Notes under the pieces: generated by a model
The model's input: the letters and a program-made list of their open reading frames with translations, nothing else
Database searches by the model: none
What the model was told of the DNA's origin: nothing
Shown here: positions 33,832-42,992 of the stretch, piece after piece
Layout of the letters: every line of letters starts with the position of its first letter
Numbering within the stretch: the stretch's first letter is position 1
Position numbers and translations under genes: made by a program
Source of the DNA: Pseudomonas putida
GTDB lineage: Bacteria; Pseudomonadota; Gammaproteobacteria; Pseudomonadales; Pseudomonadaceae
Assembly: GCA_041879295.1 (NCBI GenBank)
Contig: CP047152.1
Coordinates: 4,779,501 to 4,843,500, forward strand
Length of the DNA: 64,000 bases
Direction of reading: 5' to 3'

Positions 33832-34518
33832 TCAGAGGAGCAAGGCCAACAAGGGGGCCGCGAACAGGTTGAGTAGCCCGGTCAGGACCATCACCAGACC
33901 GGCCACCGAGCCTTCCTCACGGCCCACTTCCTGCGCCCGGCTAACCCCGGCACCATGCGCGCCAACACCGAACAGCGCACCTCGTGCCAGCGGCGTACGC
34001 AGCGGCAACCAACGCAACAGCACACCGCCGAACATGGCACCGAGCACGCCGGTGAACATCACGAACACCGCGGTCAGTTCTGGCACCCCACCCAGGTCGT
34101 GGGCCAAGGGCATGGCAAATGGCGTGGTGATCGAGCGCGGCACCAGCGACAGGCTGGTTGCGCTGTCCAGCGCCAACAGGTGCGCCAGCCCCCAGGAGCT
34201 GGCGATCGAGGCACTGCTGCCAGCGACCATGCCCACCATCAAGGCCGGCCAGTGGCGCGCCAGCATGGCCCGCTGCTGCCAGATCGGCACCGCGAAGGCT
34301 ACGGTCACCGGGCCGAGCACGCTCATCAACCAGTGGGTGTTGCGCGCATACTCGGCATAGGCTGTATGCAGTGGCACGGCCACAGCCAACAGCAACACCG
34401 GCACCAGGATCAACGGTGACAGCAGGTAGCGTTTGCTACGCCGGTACAACCAGCGGCTGCCCAGGTAAGCCAGCAAGGTCAAGGCCAACCAGAACAGCGG
34501 CATGGGTTCAAGGCTCAT
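33832..34518 (-). CDS. lrgB: LrgB/CidB-family membrane protein
   Basis: A 228-residue inner membrane protein with about seven hydrophobic segments. It contains the family signature LGPVTVAFAVPIWQQ, the SSSWGLAHLL region and SLVPRSITTPFAM. LrgB acts with the holin-like LrgA in controlling murein hydrolase activity, or in exporting by-products of overflow metabolism. The ATG at 34518 overlaps the lrgA stop by 11 bp. Confidence 0.92.
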   Translation of the reverse strand: MSLEPMPLFWLALTLLAYLGSRWLYRRSKRYLLSPLILVPVLLLAVAVPLHTAYAEYARNTHWLMSVLGPVTVAFAVPIWQQRAMLARHWPALMVGMVAGSSASIASSWGLAHLLALDSATSLSLVPRSITTPFAMPLAHDLGGVPELTAVFVMFTGVLGAMFGGVLLRWLPLRTPLARGALFGVGAHGAGVSRAQEVGREEGSVAGLVMVLTGLLNLFAAPLLALLL

Positions 34519-34894
34519 GGCGCAACCTCCAGCGGCACACCAGCTCAACGGTCATGGCGGTCACTATCATCACCATCAGCGTGCTCACGGCGATCACCAG
34601 CAAGATGCGCCAGCCCTCATCACGGATCAGTGAGCCATAGTCGAGCAGGCTCATCAGCGCCGGGATGAAGAACAACAGCATCTCAGCCATCAGCCAGCCA
34701 GCACCCAATTGCAGCATGGCCGGTTTGAGCACACCCGAAGCGAACAGTATCAACAGCAGTGCCAGGCCCATCACACCACCGGGGATCGGCCAGCCCAGCC
34801 AACTGGCAATCTGGCCACCAAGCAGGAACAGCGCACAGAGAACCGCCAGCTCGACAAGCAGGCGCAGGGCTTTTTTCAATAATGCAGGTTTCAT
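34508..34894 (-). CDS. lrgA: LrgA/CidA-family holin-like protein
   Basis: A 128-residue protein with four hydrophobic segments and the family element WLGWPIPGGVMGLALLLILF, then LLFFIPALMSLLDYG. It is co-transcribed with lrgB. A divergent LysR gene 97 bp upstream matches the usual regulator arrangement (compare CidR). Confidence 0.92.
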   Translation of the reverse strand: MKPALLKKALRLLVELAVLCALFLLGGQIASWLGWPIPGGVMGLALLLILFASGVLKPAMLQLGAGWLMAEMLLFFIPALMSLLDYGSLIRDEGWRILLVIAVSTLMVMIVTAMTVELVCRWRLRHEP

Positions 34895-34969
34895 GGCGGG
34901 GTTCCTCGACAGGCCCTCATTTTATGATTTGCCTGCCTAGGCCAGAAGCGAATTGTTAGACTGCTCACC

Positions 34970-34984
34970 ATTCCAAAATGGAAT
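34970..34984. promoter_or_regulatory. candidate LysR operator
   Basis: ATTCCAAAATGGAAT, a near-perfect dyad in the lrgA/LysR divergent promoter, seven bases before the LysR start. The position suits autoregulation. Confidence 0.5.
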
Positions 34985-34991
34985 CCTAAGC

Positions 34992-35873
34992 ATGGAATTC
35001 AAACAACTGCGCAGCTTTATCGAAGTGGTCCACCGTGGCGGTTTTACCCAGGCGGCACAGACCCTGCACATCAGCCAGTCGGCCGTGAGCAAGCAAGTGG
35101 CCCAGCTTGAGCAAGATGTGGGCCAGCCGCTGCTGGAGCGCCAGGCTTCGCAACTGCACTTGACCGCTGCCGGCCGCATCGTGCTGGAGCGTGGCGAAGC
35201 CTTGCTGCGTCAGCGCCAGGCGCTGCTCAACGAGCTGGACGATCTCAGTCAGATGGAGCGTGGCGAACTACGCCTGGGCTTGCCGATGCTTGGCAGCGAC
35301 ACGTTGTTCGCCGGCTTGTTCGCCGAGTACCGGCGGCGTCATCCGAACATCGCCATCCAGCTGCTGGAAGGCGGCAGCCGCAGCATCGAACAGGCGGTCA
35401 GAAGTGGCGAACTGGAACTGGGCGGCTGTTTGACGCCTACCGACGAGGCATTCGACTACCAGCCTTTCTGCAACGAACGGCTGGATGCGTTGCTGCCGGC
35501 TGGCCATGCCTTGGCGGGCCTGGACGCTGTGGCCCTGGAGCAACTGGCCGATACACCTTTTCTGCTGTACCAGCGCAGTTTTGTGCTCAACGACCGGCTG
35601 CTGAAGGCGTGCCAGCAGCAGGGTTTCACCCCCAAGGAAGGCGGACGCAGCGGGCAGGCGGATTTTTTGGCAGCGCTGGTTGCAGCGGGCCAGGGCGTGG
35701 TGATGCTACCCCGGGTAGTGGCAAAAGCGCTGGAGCGCCCCGGGGTGGTGCGTGTGCCGTTGAATACGCAGGAAGATTTGCGCTGGGACATCGCGTTTAT
35801 CTGGCGACGCGGCGCCTACCTGTCACGGGCAGCGCAGGCGTGGTTGGCCTTGTTGCGCGAGCCGCACAGCTAA
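34992..35873 (+). CDS. LysR-family regulator next to lrgAB
   Basis: A 293-residue LysR regulator of the CynR/CidR-like group, starting MEFKQLRSFIEVVHRGGFTQ. The winged helix has LHISQSAVSKQVAQLEQDVG. The effector domain contains LGLPMLGSDTLFAGLFAEYR. Divergent from lrgAB, it is probably the regulator of the pair; CidR-type proteins respond to acetate or overflow metabolism, which is only an analogy here. Confidence 0.9.
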   Translation: MEFKQLRSFIEVVHRGGFTQAAQTLHISQSAVSKQVAQLEQDVGQPLLERQASQLHLTAAGRIVLERGEALLRQRQALLNELDDLSQMERGELRLGLPMLGSDTLFAGLFAEYRRRHPNIAIQLLEGGSRSIEQAVRSGELELGGCLTPTDEAFDYQPFCNERLDALLPAGHALAGLDAVALEQLADTPFLLYQRSFVLNDRLLKACQQQGFTPKEGGRSGQADFLAALVAAGQGVVMLPRVVAKALERPGVVRVPLNTQEDLRWDIAFIWRRGAYLSRAAQAWLALLREPHS

Positions 35874-35894
35874 CACGCCTGCACAGGTGCCGGT

Positions 35895-36350
35895 TCAGGC
35901 TTTCAGTGCGCTCGCCAACTCAGCCAGCCAAGGCTCGGCATCCGCTTCCGGGGTCACCGTCTCGCTCGCATCCAGGCGCAGCATTGGCTGCACTTCGCGC
36001 ACGCCCAGTTCGGCGAACAGCTCACGCATCTGCTCGCCACCACCGCAATAGGTATCGCCATAACTGGAGTCGCCCAGCGCGATCACCGCGCCAGGCAAGC
36101 CACGCCAGGCTGCGGGCAGTGTGTCACGAATGGTGCTGTACAGCGGCATGAGGTTGTCCGGCAGCTCACCCATACCGGTGGTCGAGGTCACGGCCAGCAA
36201 GGCGTCGGGGGCAAAACCCTGAAGATCCTGAAGGGTGGCACGCGCAGCATGCCAAGCCTCGAAACCCGCCGCCTTGAGCAGCGATTCAGCGTGACGGGCG
36301 ACTTCTTCGGCGGTGCCATAGACCGAGCCGGAAATAATGGCGACTTTCAT
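35895..36350 (-). CDS. flavodoxin (MioC-like)
   Basis: A 151-residue flavodoxin-fold electron carrier binding FMN. The phosphate loop is SGSVYGTAEEVARHAE near residue 8. The isoalloxazine loops are VTSTTGMGELPDNL near 54 and LGDSSYGDTYCGGGEQM near 92. It ends a few bases from the convergent LysR gene. Possible partners are the ferredoxin-NADP reductase encoded at 55.4 kb or other flavoproteins; this is inference. Confidence 0.9.
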   Translation of the reverse strand: MKVAIISGSVYGTAEEVARHAESLLKAAGFEAWHAARATLQDLQGFAPDALLAVTSTTGMGELPDNLMPLYSTIRDTLPAAWRGLPGAVIALGDSSYGDTYCGGGEQMRELFAELGVREVQPMLRLDASETVTPEADAEPWLAELASALKA

Positions 36351-36465
36351 CGAGTAGAGGATTCCGAAACTGAGTGAAAAAGTAGGATACTAGCATTCAA
36401 CGCTGGCAAAAGGCCGCCCTTACCAAAGTCGCCATCTTCCGTTTTCCTTCACCTATGGCCCGGAC

Positions 36466-36894
36466 ATGATCAACGCGCAATTGCTGCAATCGATGGTCGA
36501 TGCGTCCAATGACGGCATCGTGGTTGCCGAACAGGAAGGCGACGACACCATCCTAATCTACGTGAACGCCGCTTTCGAATGCCTCACTGGCTACAGCCGT
36601 GACGAGATTCTCTATCAGGATTGCCGGTTTCTGCAGGCTGACGACCGTGACCAGCTTGGCCGCGCACGTATCCGCAAGGCCATGGCCGAGGGCCGCCCAT
36701 GCCGCGAAGTGCTGCGTAACTATCGCAAGGATGGCAGCGCCTTCTGGAACGAGCTGTCGATCACGCCGGTGAGGAGCGACTTCGACCAGCGCACTTACTT
36801 CATCGGCATCCAGAAAGACGTCAGCCGCCAGGTCGAACTGGAACGGGAGCTGGCAGCACTGCGCGCTCGTCCGAAACCCGACGAACGCGCCTGA
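36466..36894 (+). CDS. short LOV-domain blue-light photoreceptor (PpSB1-LOV)
   Basis: A 142-residue protein that is essentially a single LOV/PAS core with helical caps, the PpSB1-LOV of P. putida. The photoactive Cys53 lies in YQDCRFLQADDRDQLG (GRNCRFLQ in plants); it forms the flavin C4a adduct under blue light. FMN-contact residues are recognisable in NYRKDGSAFWNELSITPV and FIGIQKDVSR. The C-terminal helix (ELERELAALRARPKPDERA) mediates dimerisation. No effector domain is attached, so it must act on another protein; the LitR-like MerR regulator nearby is a strong candidate. Confidence 0.95.
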   Translation: MINAQLLQSMVDASNDGIVVAEQEGDDTILIYVNAAFECLTGYSRDEILYQDCRFLQADDRDQLGRARIRKAMAEGRPCREVLRNYRKDGSAFWNELSITPVRSDFDQRTYFIGIQKDVSRQVELERELAALRARPKPDERA

Positions 36895-36953
36895 ACCAAG
36901 TTCGCCACGCACGGTCAATTCCGTTGAAGAAATCGCCACCACCGAGTTCGATC

Positions 36954-37571
36954 ATGCAAGCAGACGCGCTCCTGACCCAGGACGAGCTGGATTTCATACA
37001 GAATATGCAGCACTCGCCGCAACTGAACCTGGCTGACACCATGTCGAGCCTGCTGGTCAATGGCGACCGCCGCATACAAAGCTTGCTCACCCGGTTGGTG
37101 GCTAATGAGCAGGTGACCTTACAGGCCCAGTTCAACAACCAGCAGATCAGTTTCCCGCTGCAACTGGTAGAGGACGAGTTCCACGCCCTGCACCTTCAGC
37201 TGGGCTCACCGGAAATCTACGAAGACGGCCCCATGCTGCGCCCATGGCGTCTGTCGATGGACCAGCCGAGCGCACTGCTTGATGCCCATGACGAGGCAAG
37301 CGGCCTGTGGGTACGCGAAATTTCCTTCAAAGGTGTACTGCTGGAAGTCCGTGATTTGCCAACAGCACCCGCCCGCTTCGAGCTGCGCTTCGCCCCGGGC
37401 GGCATCACCCCGATCGAACTGCATGGTGTGTTGGGCCGGCGCATCGGCACGGACCTGGCTGCCTACGACCTCGGCCAAAGCCCAGCCGAAGAAATCGAAC
37501 GCCTGCGCGACTACATCCTCCAGGCCCACCGCCGCGCCCACCCCGAGCTGCACACTCAGGTATCGAGCTGA
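36954..37571 (+). CDS. conserved hypothetical, PilZ/YcgR-like features
   Basis: A 205-residue cytoplasmic protein starting MQADALLTQDELDFIQNMQH. It has the two-domain look of YcgR-type flagellar brakes: an N-terminal beta region with PLQLVEDEFHALHLQLGSPE, then a segment resembling PilZ strands (WVREISFKGVLLEVRDLP). The RxxxR and DxSxxG diguanylate motifs are not convincingly present, so c-di-GMP binding is doubtful. It follows the LOV gene by 59 bp and may be co-transcribed. The 3' end overlaps the convergent MerR-type gene by 16 bp. Confidence 0.6.
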   Translation: MQADALLTQDELDFIQNMQHSPQLNLADTMSSLLVNGDRRIQSLLTRLVANEQVTLQAQFNNQQISFPLQLVEDEFHALHLQLGSPEIYEDGPMLRPWRLSMDQPSALLDAHDEASGLWVREISFKGVLLEVRDLPTAPARFELRFAPGGITPIELHGVLGRRIGTDLAAYDLGQSPAEEIERLRDYILQAHRRAHPELHTQVSS

Positions 37572-38491
37572 CGGGCCAGAAACTGCCGCAAGCGCTGGCG
37601 CATCACACTGCCCTGCGCGCCCAGGCAGGCTACAGGGCTGCCAGCCAGGTTGTCCTGTACCGCTTCCGCCGCTTCACCGGCCAGTAACAATGGGCATTCC
37701 AGCATCGATGCCAGGCGCTTGAAGTGCCGGGCGAGTTCTGCTGTGGGCGATTGATGGGAAAACAGCACCAGGGCGTCCGGCTTCAGCCGTTCGCAGACCA
37801 GCGCAAGCTCTTGCAGCGGCTGCCCGTTCGCCAACGGGATCACGCGTGTTTCATCGTTACCCAGGATCAGGCTGGTTACCAGCAACTCAAGCTCATGGCA
37901 CTGCCCCGGCAATGGCGCCAATAGCACGGTGCGGTTACACGGTACACGGGCCAGCTGCAAGCGGGCGAAAACCCGACCGCGCAGGAACTGGTCATAGAAC
38001 AGCCATTCGCTGGCCTGCCCGTAGCCGCCTTGCCGGACTACCATGTCATGCCACACTGGCATGAACACATCGGCGAACACCTGGTCCAGGGTGCTGGCCG
38101 CGAACACCTCGTCATAAAGGCGATTCAGGCCCGCCACGTCGAAGTGCTGTACCGCCAGGCGAATCTGGTTTTGCCAGCGCAGGCAGGCGTCCACCGCGCC
38201 GCCAGCCTGCCCGGAGAGGGCATCGCCGCGAGCCAGAATACTGCCGACCTTGCTGATCGCCACGCCGCGCTCCAGCCACCCAAGGATACGGCGGATTTCA
38301 TTGATATCAGCCTGGGAATACAGGCGGTGACCACTGTCGGTGCGGATGGGCTGAATCAGTCCATAACGGCGTTCCCAGGCACGAAGGGTCACGGCGTTGA
38401 CACCGGTCAAGCGTGACACTTCACGAATCGGAAATAACTCCTGCTGCTCGAAGCTTGCATCGATCAACGGTTTACGTCCCTGTTCGCTCAT
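37556..38491 (-). CDS. MerR-family regulator, LitR/CarH-like (class II, no B12 motif)
   Basis: A 311-residue regulator. The N-terminal MerR winged helix (LFPIREVSRLTGVNAVTLRA, WERRYGLIQPIRTDSGHRLY) is followed by a B12-binding-like helical and Rossmann domain. The cobalamin motif D-x-H-x-x-G is not seen; the matching place reads PLPGQCHELELL. That is the hallmark of class II LitR proteins, which use a partner LOV protein for light sensing in P. putida. The LOV gene lies next door in convergent orientation. Likely targets are genes of the light response, including the folate-related genes downstream. Confidence 0.88.
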   Translation of the reverse strand: MSEQGRKPLIDASFEQQELFPIREVSRLTGVNAVTLRAWERRYGLIQPIRTDSGHRLYSQADINEIRRILGWLERGVAISKVGSILARGDALSGQAGGAVDACLRWQNQIRLAVQHFDVAGLNRLYDEVFAASTLDQVFADVFMPVWHDMVVRQGGYGQASEWLFYDQFLRGRVFARLQLARVPCNRTVLLAPLPGQCHELELLVTSLILGNDETRVIPLANGQPLQELALVCERLKPDALVLFSHQSPTAELARHFKRLASMLECPLLLAGEAAEAVQDNLAGSPVACLGAQGSVMRQRLRQFLARQLDT

Positions 38492-38711
38492 CTGCACAAA
38501 ATACCCTGAGTGCGAAAAAACCGAACGTATAGCTTACTACGACTGTGCTGTTCTGTTGATGCCACCGTTTGCCAGCAGATAGTTTGCCGAAGATCGCAAC
38601 TGCGCGATGATGTGCGCCCGATTCTTGCATGCACGACTGCGTCGCCCACCACCCCGGGCCACACAGCCAAAGGGCCAGCTACCCGCCAGCCCCGTTGCCA
38701 GGAGATACACG

Positions 38712-39272
38712 ATGTCTACCCCACCCGTTACCCTCATGGTGTCGCGCCGCGCCGCCCATGGCCGCTACCAGGACCTGCTGGCCTGGCTGCACGAAGGCGA
38801 ACAGCTGGCCACCGACTTCCCTGGCTACCTCGGCTCGGGCATCCTTGCCCCGCCCAGGGATGGCGACGAATTTCAGATCATCTTCCGCTTCAGCGACGAG
38901 CCGACCCTGCATGCCTGGGAGCACTCCGCCTCTCGCCGCGCATGGTTACAACGCGGCAACGGCCTGTTCGAACGCCCCAAAGAGGCGCGTGTCAGCGGTA
39001 TCGACGACTGGTTTGGCACCAACAAGGTGCAAAAACCGCCACGCTGGAAGCAGGCCGTGGCTATCTGGCTGGCGTTTTTCCCAGTCTCGCTGGCCTTCAA
39101 CCTGTTGTTCGGCCATTGGTTGACGGCACTCGACCTCGTGCCCCGGGTACTGCTCAGCACCCTGGCCCTGACGCCGGTGATGGTGTACCTGTTCATCCCG
39201 CTGTCCACCCGCCTGCTATCCAGTTGGCTGCAGGCCTCCCCGGCCACTGCCGGCGCCTTGCGCAGCCGCTGA
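38712..39272 (+). CDS. antibiotic biosynthesis monooxygenase-domain membrane protein
   Basis: A 186-residue protein. The N-terminal half is an ABM ferredoxin-like domain (VTLMVSRRAAHGRYQDLLAW, FQIIFRFSDEPTLHAWEHSA). The C-terminal half has two hydrophobic helices (AIWLAFFPVSLAFNLLFGHW, ALTPVMVYLFIPLSTRLL) that anchor it in the inner membrane. Function unknown. It is divergent from the LitR-like gene, so it is a natural first target of that regulator. Confidence 0.85.
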   Translation: MSTPPVTLMVSRRAAHGRYQDLLAWLHEGEQLATDFPGYLGSGILAPPRDGDEFQIIFRFSDEPTLHAWEHSASRRAWLQRGNGLFERPKEARVSGIDDWFGTNKVQKPPRWKQAVAIWLAFFPVSLAFNLLFGHWLTALDLVPRVLLSTLALTPVMVYLFIPLSTRLLSSWLQASPATAGALRSR

Positions 39273-39350
39273 GGCTAGGCCATACAACAGGGAAACAGTT
39301 CGGGTATGCTGGGTGGCAACCAACGGACAGACAAGTTGACCACCCCGAAC

Positions 39351-40043
39351 ATGAACAGCCCCATTCTCGTTACCGGAGCCAGCCAGCGTGTCGGGCTGGC
39401 CCTGGCCCTCGAACTGGCACAGGCCGGCCATACGGTGGTCAGTGCCAGCCGCAGCATCCAGCCACAGGCAGCCCACCCCAACATCGTGCAGTTTCAGGCC
39501 GACCTGTGCCACGCGGGCGACCGCCAGGCGCTGATCGATCACCTGCACGACCGTTACGACGGACTGCGCGCCATCATCCACAACGCCTCGCTGTGGCTCG
39601 ACGACGGCCTCGACAACCTCGAGACCATGTTCCGCCTGCACGTCGAAGCGCCCTACCACCTCAACCTGGCCTTGGGTGACCTGCTGGCCAAGGTGGAAAA
39701 GGCCGACATCATCCACATCTGCGACGAAACCTCTTCGCGCGGCAGTAAAAGCCACATCGGCTATGCCGCCACCAAAGCCGCACTGCAGAACATGGTGCTG
39801 TCATTCGCCGAAAAATATGCGCCCAAGGTGCATGTGAACGGTATCCTGCCCGGGCTGCTGATCCTCAAGGAAGGGGGGGACGAAGCCTACCGCCAGCAAA
39901 CCCTGAAAAAGGCCCTGCTGGAATTCGAACCCGGCGCCGGCCCGCTGATCGAGACCGTCAAGTACCTGCTCGCCAGCCAGTACAGCACCGGCAGCCAGGT
40001 GGTCATCAACGGTGGCCGCCACCTGAAGAACCGCATGACTTGA
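39351..40043 (+). CDS. folM: dihydromonapterin reductase FolM
   Basis: A 230-residue short-chain dehydrogenase starting MNSPILVTGASQRVGLALAL with the FolM-type cofactor motif TGASQRVGLALA. The active site has Tyr and Lys in GYAATKAALQNMVLSF. FolM makes tetrahydromonapterin, the cofactor of phenylalanine hydroxylase in Pseudomonas, and can reduce dihydrofolate. The gene heads a run with DUF1244 and HopJ genes. Its place beside the light regulator fits the known light control of pterin genes in P. putida; control of this gene is inference. Confidence 0.88.
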   Translation: MNSPILVTGASQRVGLALALELAQAGHTVVSASRSIQPQAAHPNIVQFQADLCHAGDRQALIDHLHDRYDGLRAIIHNASLWLDDGLDNLETMFRLHVEAPYHLNLALGDLLAKVEKADIIHICDETSSRGSKSHIGYAATKAALQNMVLSFAEKYAPKVHVNGILPGLLILKEGGDEAYRQQTLKKALLEFEPGAGPLIETVKYLLASQYSTGSQVVINGGRHLKNRMT

Positions 40044-40052
40044 GAGAAGACC

Positions 40053-40346
40053 ATGACCCCACAACAACAGCTCGAGCTCGAGGCCGCCGCATTCCGGCGC
40101 CTGGTCGAACACCTGCAAAAGCGCACCGATGTACAGAACATCGACCTGATGAACCTGTCCGGTTTCTGCCGCAACTGCCTGTCCAAGTGGTACAAGGCCG
40201 CCGCTGACGAGCGTCAGCTGGACCTGAGCCTGGATGATGCCCGCGAAGCGGTGTACGGCATGCCCTACGCCGAGTGGAAAGCCCAATACCAGAAAGAAGC
40301 CAGCGCCGAACAACAAGCGGCGTTCGAAAAAGGAAAAACCTCGTGA
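40053..40346 (+). CDS. DUF1244 domain protein
   Basis: A 97-residue helical protein. LDLMNLSGFCRNCLSKWYK contains the conserved S-G-F-C-R-N-C-L motif of DUF1244, whose two cysteines could bind metal. It starts 9 bp after folM and shares a 4-bp GTGA overlap with the next gene. Function unknown; widespread in proteobacteria, often beside HopJ-type genes. Confidence 0.9.
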   Translation: MTPQQQLELEAAAFRRLVEHLQKRTDVQNIDLMNLSGFCRNCLSKWYKAAADERQLDLSLDDAREAVYGMPYAEWKAQYQKEASAEQQAAFEKGKTS

Positions 40347-40684
40347 CTGATCTGAATACCCTGCGCGCAAGCCTGGCCAGCGGCCAACATGCATTTGCCG
40401 ATACCTTGGCGTTCATTGCCGACAATTACAGCTACCAGCCGCAGGCCTTCAATAACGGCGGCGTGGAGAATGCGGCAGGGCAGAACGAAGGTTCGTGCAA
40501 AACCCTGGGCCTGGCCTTGCTTGAAGGGCTGAGCGACCAGGAAGCGCTGCTGGCCTTCGGCGAGCACTACCGTGATGTGGTGGCCACGCCTGAGGGTAGC
40601 GACCATGGCAACATCCGTGCGCTGATCAAACACGGTCTAGCGGGTGTGAAGTTTGCTGCGCAGCCGCTTGCGCGCAAGGCTTGA
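40343..40684 (+). CDS. HopJ-family protein
   Basis: A 113-residue protein starting with GTG (VTDLNTLRASLASGQHAF), with the HopJ signature FNNGGVENAAGQNEGSCKTL and FGEHYRDVVATPEGSDHGNI. The name comes from a plant-pathogen effector, but most homologues, as here, are housekeeping-type proteins with no secretion system nearby. GTG is favoured because of its overlap with the DUF1244 stop and the AAAGGA site. Confidence 0.9.
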   Translation: MTDLNTLRASLASGQHAFADTLAFIADNYSYQPQAFNNGGVENAAGQNEGSCKTLGLALLEGLSDQEALLAFGEHYRDVVATPEGSDHGNIRALIKHGLAGVKFAAQPLARKA

Positions 40685-40728
40685 GATTGCCGGGGCCGCT
40701 TTGCGGCCCCACGATCCAGCGCCCACCA

Positions 40729-41637
40729 TCAATCGATAATGGTGCCAGGCCCCCCACCTTCCAGCCTCCCCTGCCGCAACCACTGCAAGGCCACCGGCCA
40801 CAGGTTTTCGCGAAACCGGTCATGGAAGAACGCGAAATGGCCAATTTCCTCGACCGAGATATCCACAGGTGCAATGCGCAAGTGCTGGCGCTCGGCACTT
40901 TGCAGATAACCCAATAAACGCTCGGTTGCCGCTACGGTCCCGAAAGGGTCGTCAGTCAGACTGATGGCCAGCGTCGCCGCACGTACCTGGGCGAACGGTA
41001 GCGCCGCCAACGCCCGCCCGCTGGGGCGGTGCTCATAACGCGGGGTACGTGTGGTCCAGTCAAGCACCACGCCGGATGGCGTGTCCTCCAGCCAACCCAG
41101 GCGCTTGCCGGGAAAGTAGCCGAATACCCGGGTCAGCAGCGGCATGACCACATGCCACTTGCCGAACAGTTGCCAGCGTTGGCTGGCCGCGTAGTCGCGC
41201 CAGTAAGCGAACTGCGCGCCGACCATCACGACCCGACGTATCTGGCCAGCCGACGGTGCCAGGCCTACTGCACAACCGCCGAAACTGTGCCCTACCACGT
41301 CCACCGGCTGACCTGGGAAATGCTCTGCCGCATGCGCCAGCATGGCTTCGAAATCCAGCCGGCCCCAGTCGCTCCAGGAGGCCTGGAACCCGCGCAGCGA
41401 CGCAGGCCGGGATTCGCCGATGCCACGGTAGTCATAGGTCAGCACATCGCAGCCGTGGGCGAACAGGTAGTCGGCAAAGCGGGCGTAATAGCGGCAGCGT
41501 ACCGAAGTGGCAGCGTTGATGATCACCAGCGGGCGCTTGGGGTCAGGTTGGGCGTGACGCCAGCAGAAGCCGCCGAGGCTGTATCCGTCGGCCGCAGGGT
41601 GGCGAAATGGGGTAGCGGGTTGGATGAGGCTACTCAT
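40729..41637 (-). CDS. alpha/beta hydrolase (serine-type)
   Basis: About 302 residues, starting MSSLIQPATPFRHPAADGYS. The serine nucleophile lies in VDVVGHSFGGCAVGLAPSAG, the oxyanion region in PLVIINAATSVRCRYYARFA, the acid in SLTDDPFG and the base His in EEIGHFAFFHDRFRENLWPV. It belongs to the YheT/lysophospholipase-like group. Substrate unknown. It lies convergent to the HopJ gene. Confidence 0.82.
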   Translation of the reverse strand: MSSLIQPATPFRHPAADGYSLGGFCWRHAQPDPKRPLVIINAATSVRCRYYARFADYLFAHGCDVLTYDYRGIGESRPASLRGFQASWSDWGRLDFEAMLAHAAEHFPGQPVDVVGHSFGGCAVGLAPSAGQIRRVVMVGAQFAYWRDYAASQRWQLFGKWHVVMPLLTRVFGYFPGKRLGWLEDTPSGVVLDWTTRTPRYEHRPSGRALAALPFAQVRAATLAISLTDDPFGTVAATERLLGYLQSAERQHLRIAPVDISVEEIGHFAFFHDRFRENLWPVALQWLRQGRLEGGGPGTIID

Positions 41638-41690
41638 GGCGCATTTCCTGTCGTTGTGCGCCAAAACTAGCAAAGATTTTGTAGCCTGTA

Positions 41691-41772
41691 CCGGCCTCTT
41701 TGCGGGTGAACCCGCTCCTGCAGGGGGAGAACCTGTGGGAGCGCGCTTGCCCGCGAAGAGGCCGGTACAGGC
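41691..41772. repeat. REP inverted pair
   Basis: Facing REP-like copies between the hydrolase and fabV, beginning GCCTCTTTGCGGGTGAACCC and ending CGCGAAGAGGCC. Confidence 0.8.
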
Positions 41773-41780
41773 TTACCCGA

Positions 41781-42992
41781 TTACAGCTCGACGCAGTCGA
41801 ACTTCACATCGGTGGCCACGTCTTCGTCGTAGTTGACGTCAGCGCGCTCGAAGCCGAACAGGTTGAGGAACTGCTTCTTGTAACCGGCGTAGTCGGTCAG
41901 CTCGAACAGGTTCTCGGTGGTCACCTGTGGCCACAGGGCCTTGCAGGCGTTCTGCACGTCGTCACGCAGCTCCCAGTCATCCAGACGCAGGCGACCCTTC
42001 TCGTCGACTTCTGCCGGCGCACCGTCGGTACGGTACATACGGTCGCGGTACATGCGGTCAAGCTGGTCCTGGGTGCCTTCGTGAACACCTTTCTCCTGCA
42101 TGATCTTGAAGACCATCGACAGGTACAGTGGCATCACCGGGATGGCCGAGCTGGCCTGGGTAACCACCGACTTGAGCACCGCCACATTGGCGCCGCCTTT
42201 CACTTCACCGGCCAGCTTCTGGTTCAGACGCAGGGCGGTTTCATCCAGGTCCTGCTTGGCCTGGCCCAGTGCACCGTGCCAGTAGATCGGCCAGGTGATA
42301 TCGCTGCCGATATAGCTGAAGGCCACGGTGCGAGCGCCTTCGGCAAGTACATTGGCGCCAGCCAGCGCATCGATCCACAGCTGCCAGTCCTGGCCACCCA
42401 TGACGGTGACGGTGTCGGCAATTTCCTGCTCGGTGGCCGGCTCGATGCTGGCTTCGATGATGGTGTCCTTGTTGGTGTCGATGGCGGTCGACTTGTATGG
42501 CTGGCCGATCGGCTTGAGTGCCGAGCGGATGACTTCACCGGTCTGCGGCAGCTTGCGCACGGGCGACGCCAGCGAGTAGATGACCAGGTCGACCTTGCCA
42601 CCCATTTCGTTCTTGATCAGCTCGATAACCTTGGCGCGAGCTTCGTCGGAGAAGGCGTCACCGTTGATCGACTTGCTGTACAGGCCCTCGGCCTTGGCGA
42701 ACTTGTCGAAGGCAGCAGCGTTGTACCAGCCAGCAGTGCCGGCCTTGGTCTCGGTGCCTGGCTTTTCGAAGAACACGCCCAGGGTGTCGGCCTTGAAGCC
42801 GAACGCCGCCGTGATGCGGGCTGCCAGGCCGTAGCCGCTGGAAGCACCGATGACCAGGACCTTCTTCGGGCCATCCTCGCGTACGCCCAGCTTGCGGGTG
42901 GCTTCGATCTGGTCACGGACGTTGAGCTCGCAGCCCTTCGGGTGAGTCGTGGTGCAGATGAAACCGCGAACCTTAGGATGAATGATGGCCAA
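41781..42992 (-). CDS. fabV: trans-2-enoyl-ACP reductase FabV
   Basis: A 403-residue NADH-dependent enoyl reductase of fatty acid synthesis, cytoplasmic, naturally insensitive to triclosan. The start [20 protein letters not shown] is FabV-specific. The cofactor motif is [17 protein letters not shown], with the extended G-A-S-S-G-Y-G. The catalytic Y-x8-K pair lies in the segment [14 protein letters not shown] onward. Length is typical of FabV (about 400). Confidence 0.96.

Noticed and set aside
40343..40684. HopJ-family gene as a type III secreted effector
   Set aside because: No secretion genes or hrp-type promoter nearby, and the gene is coupled to DUF1244 and folM in a housekeeping context.
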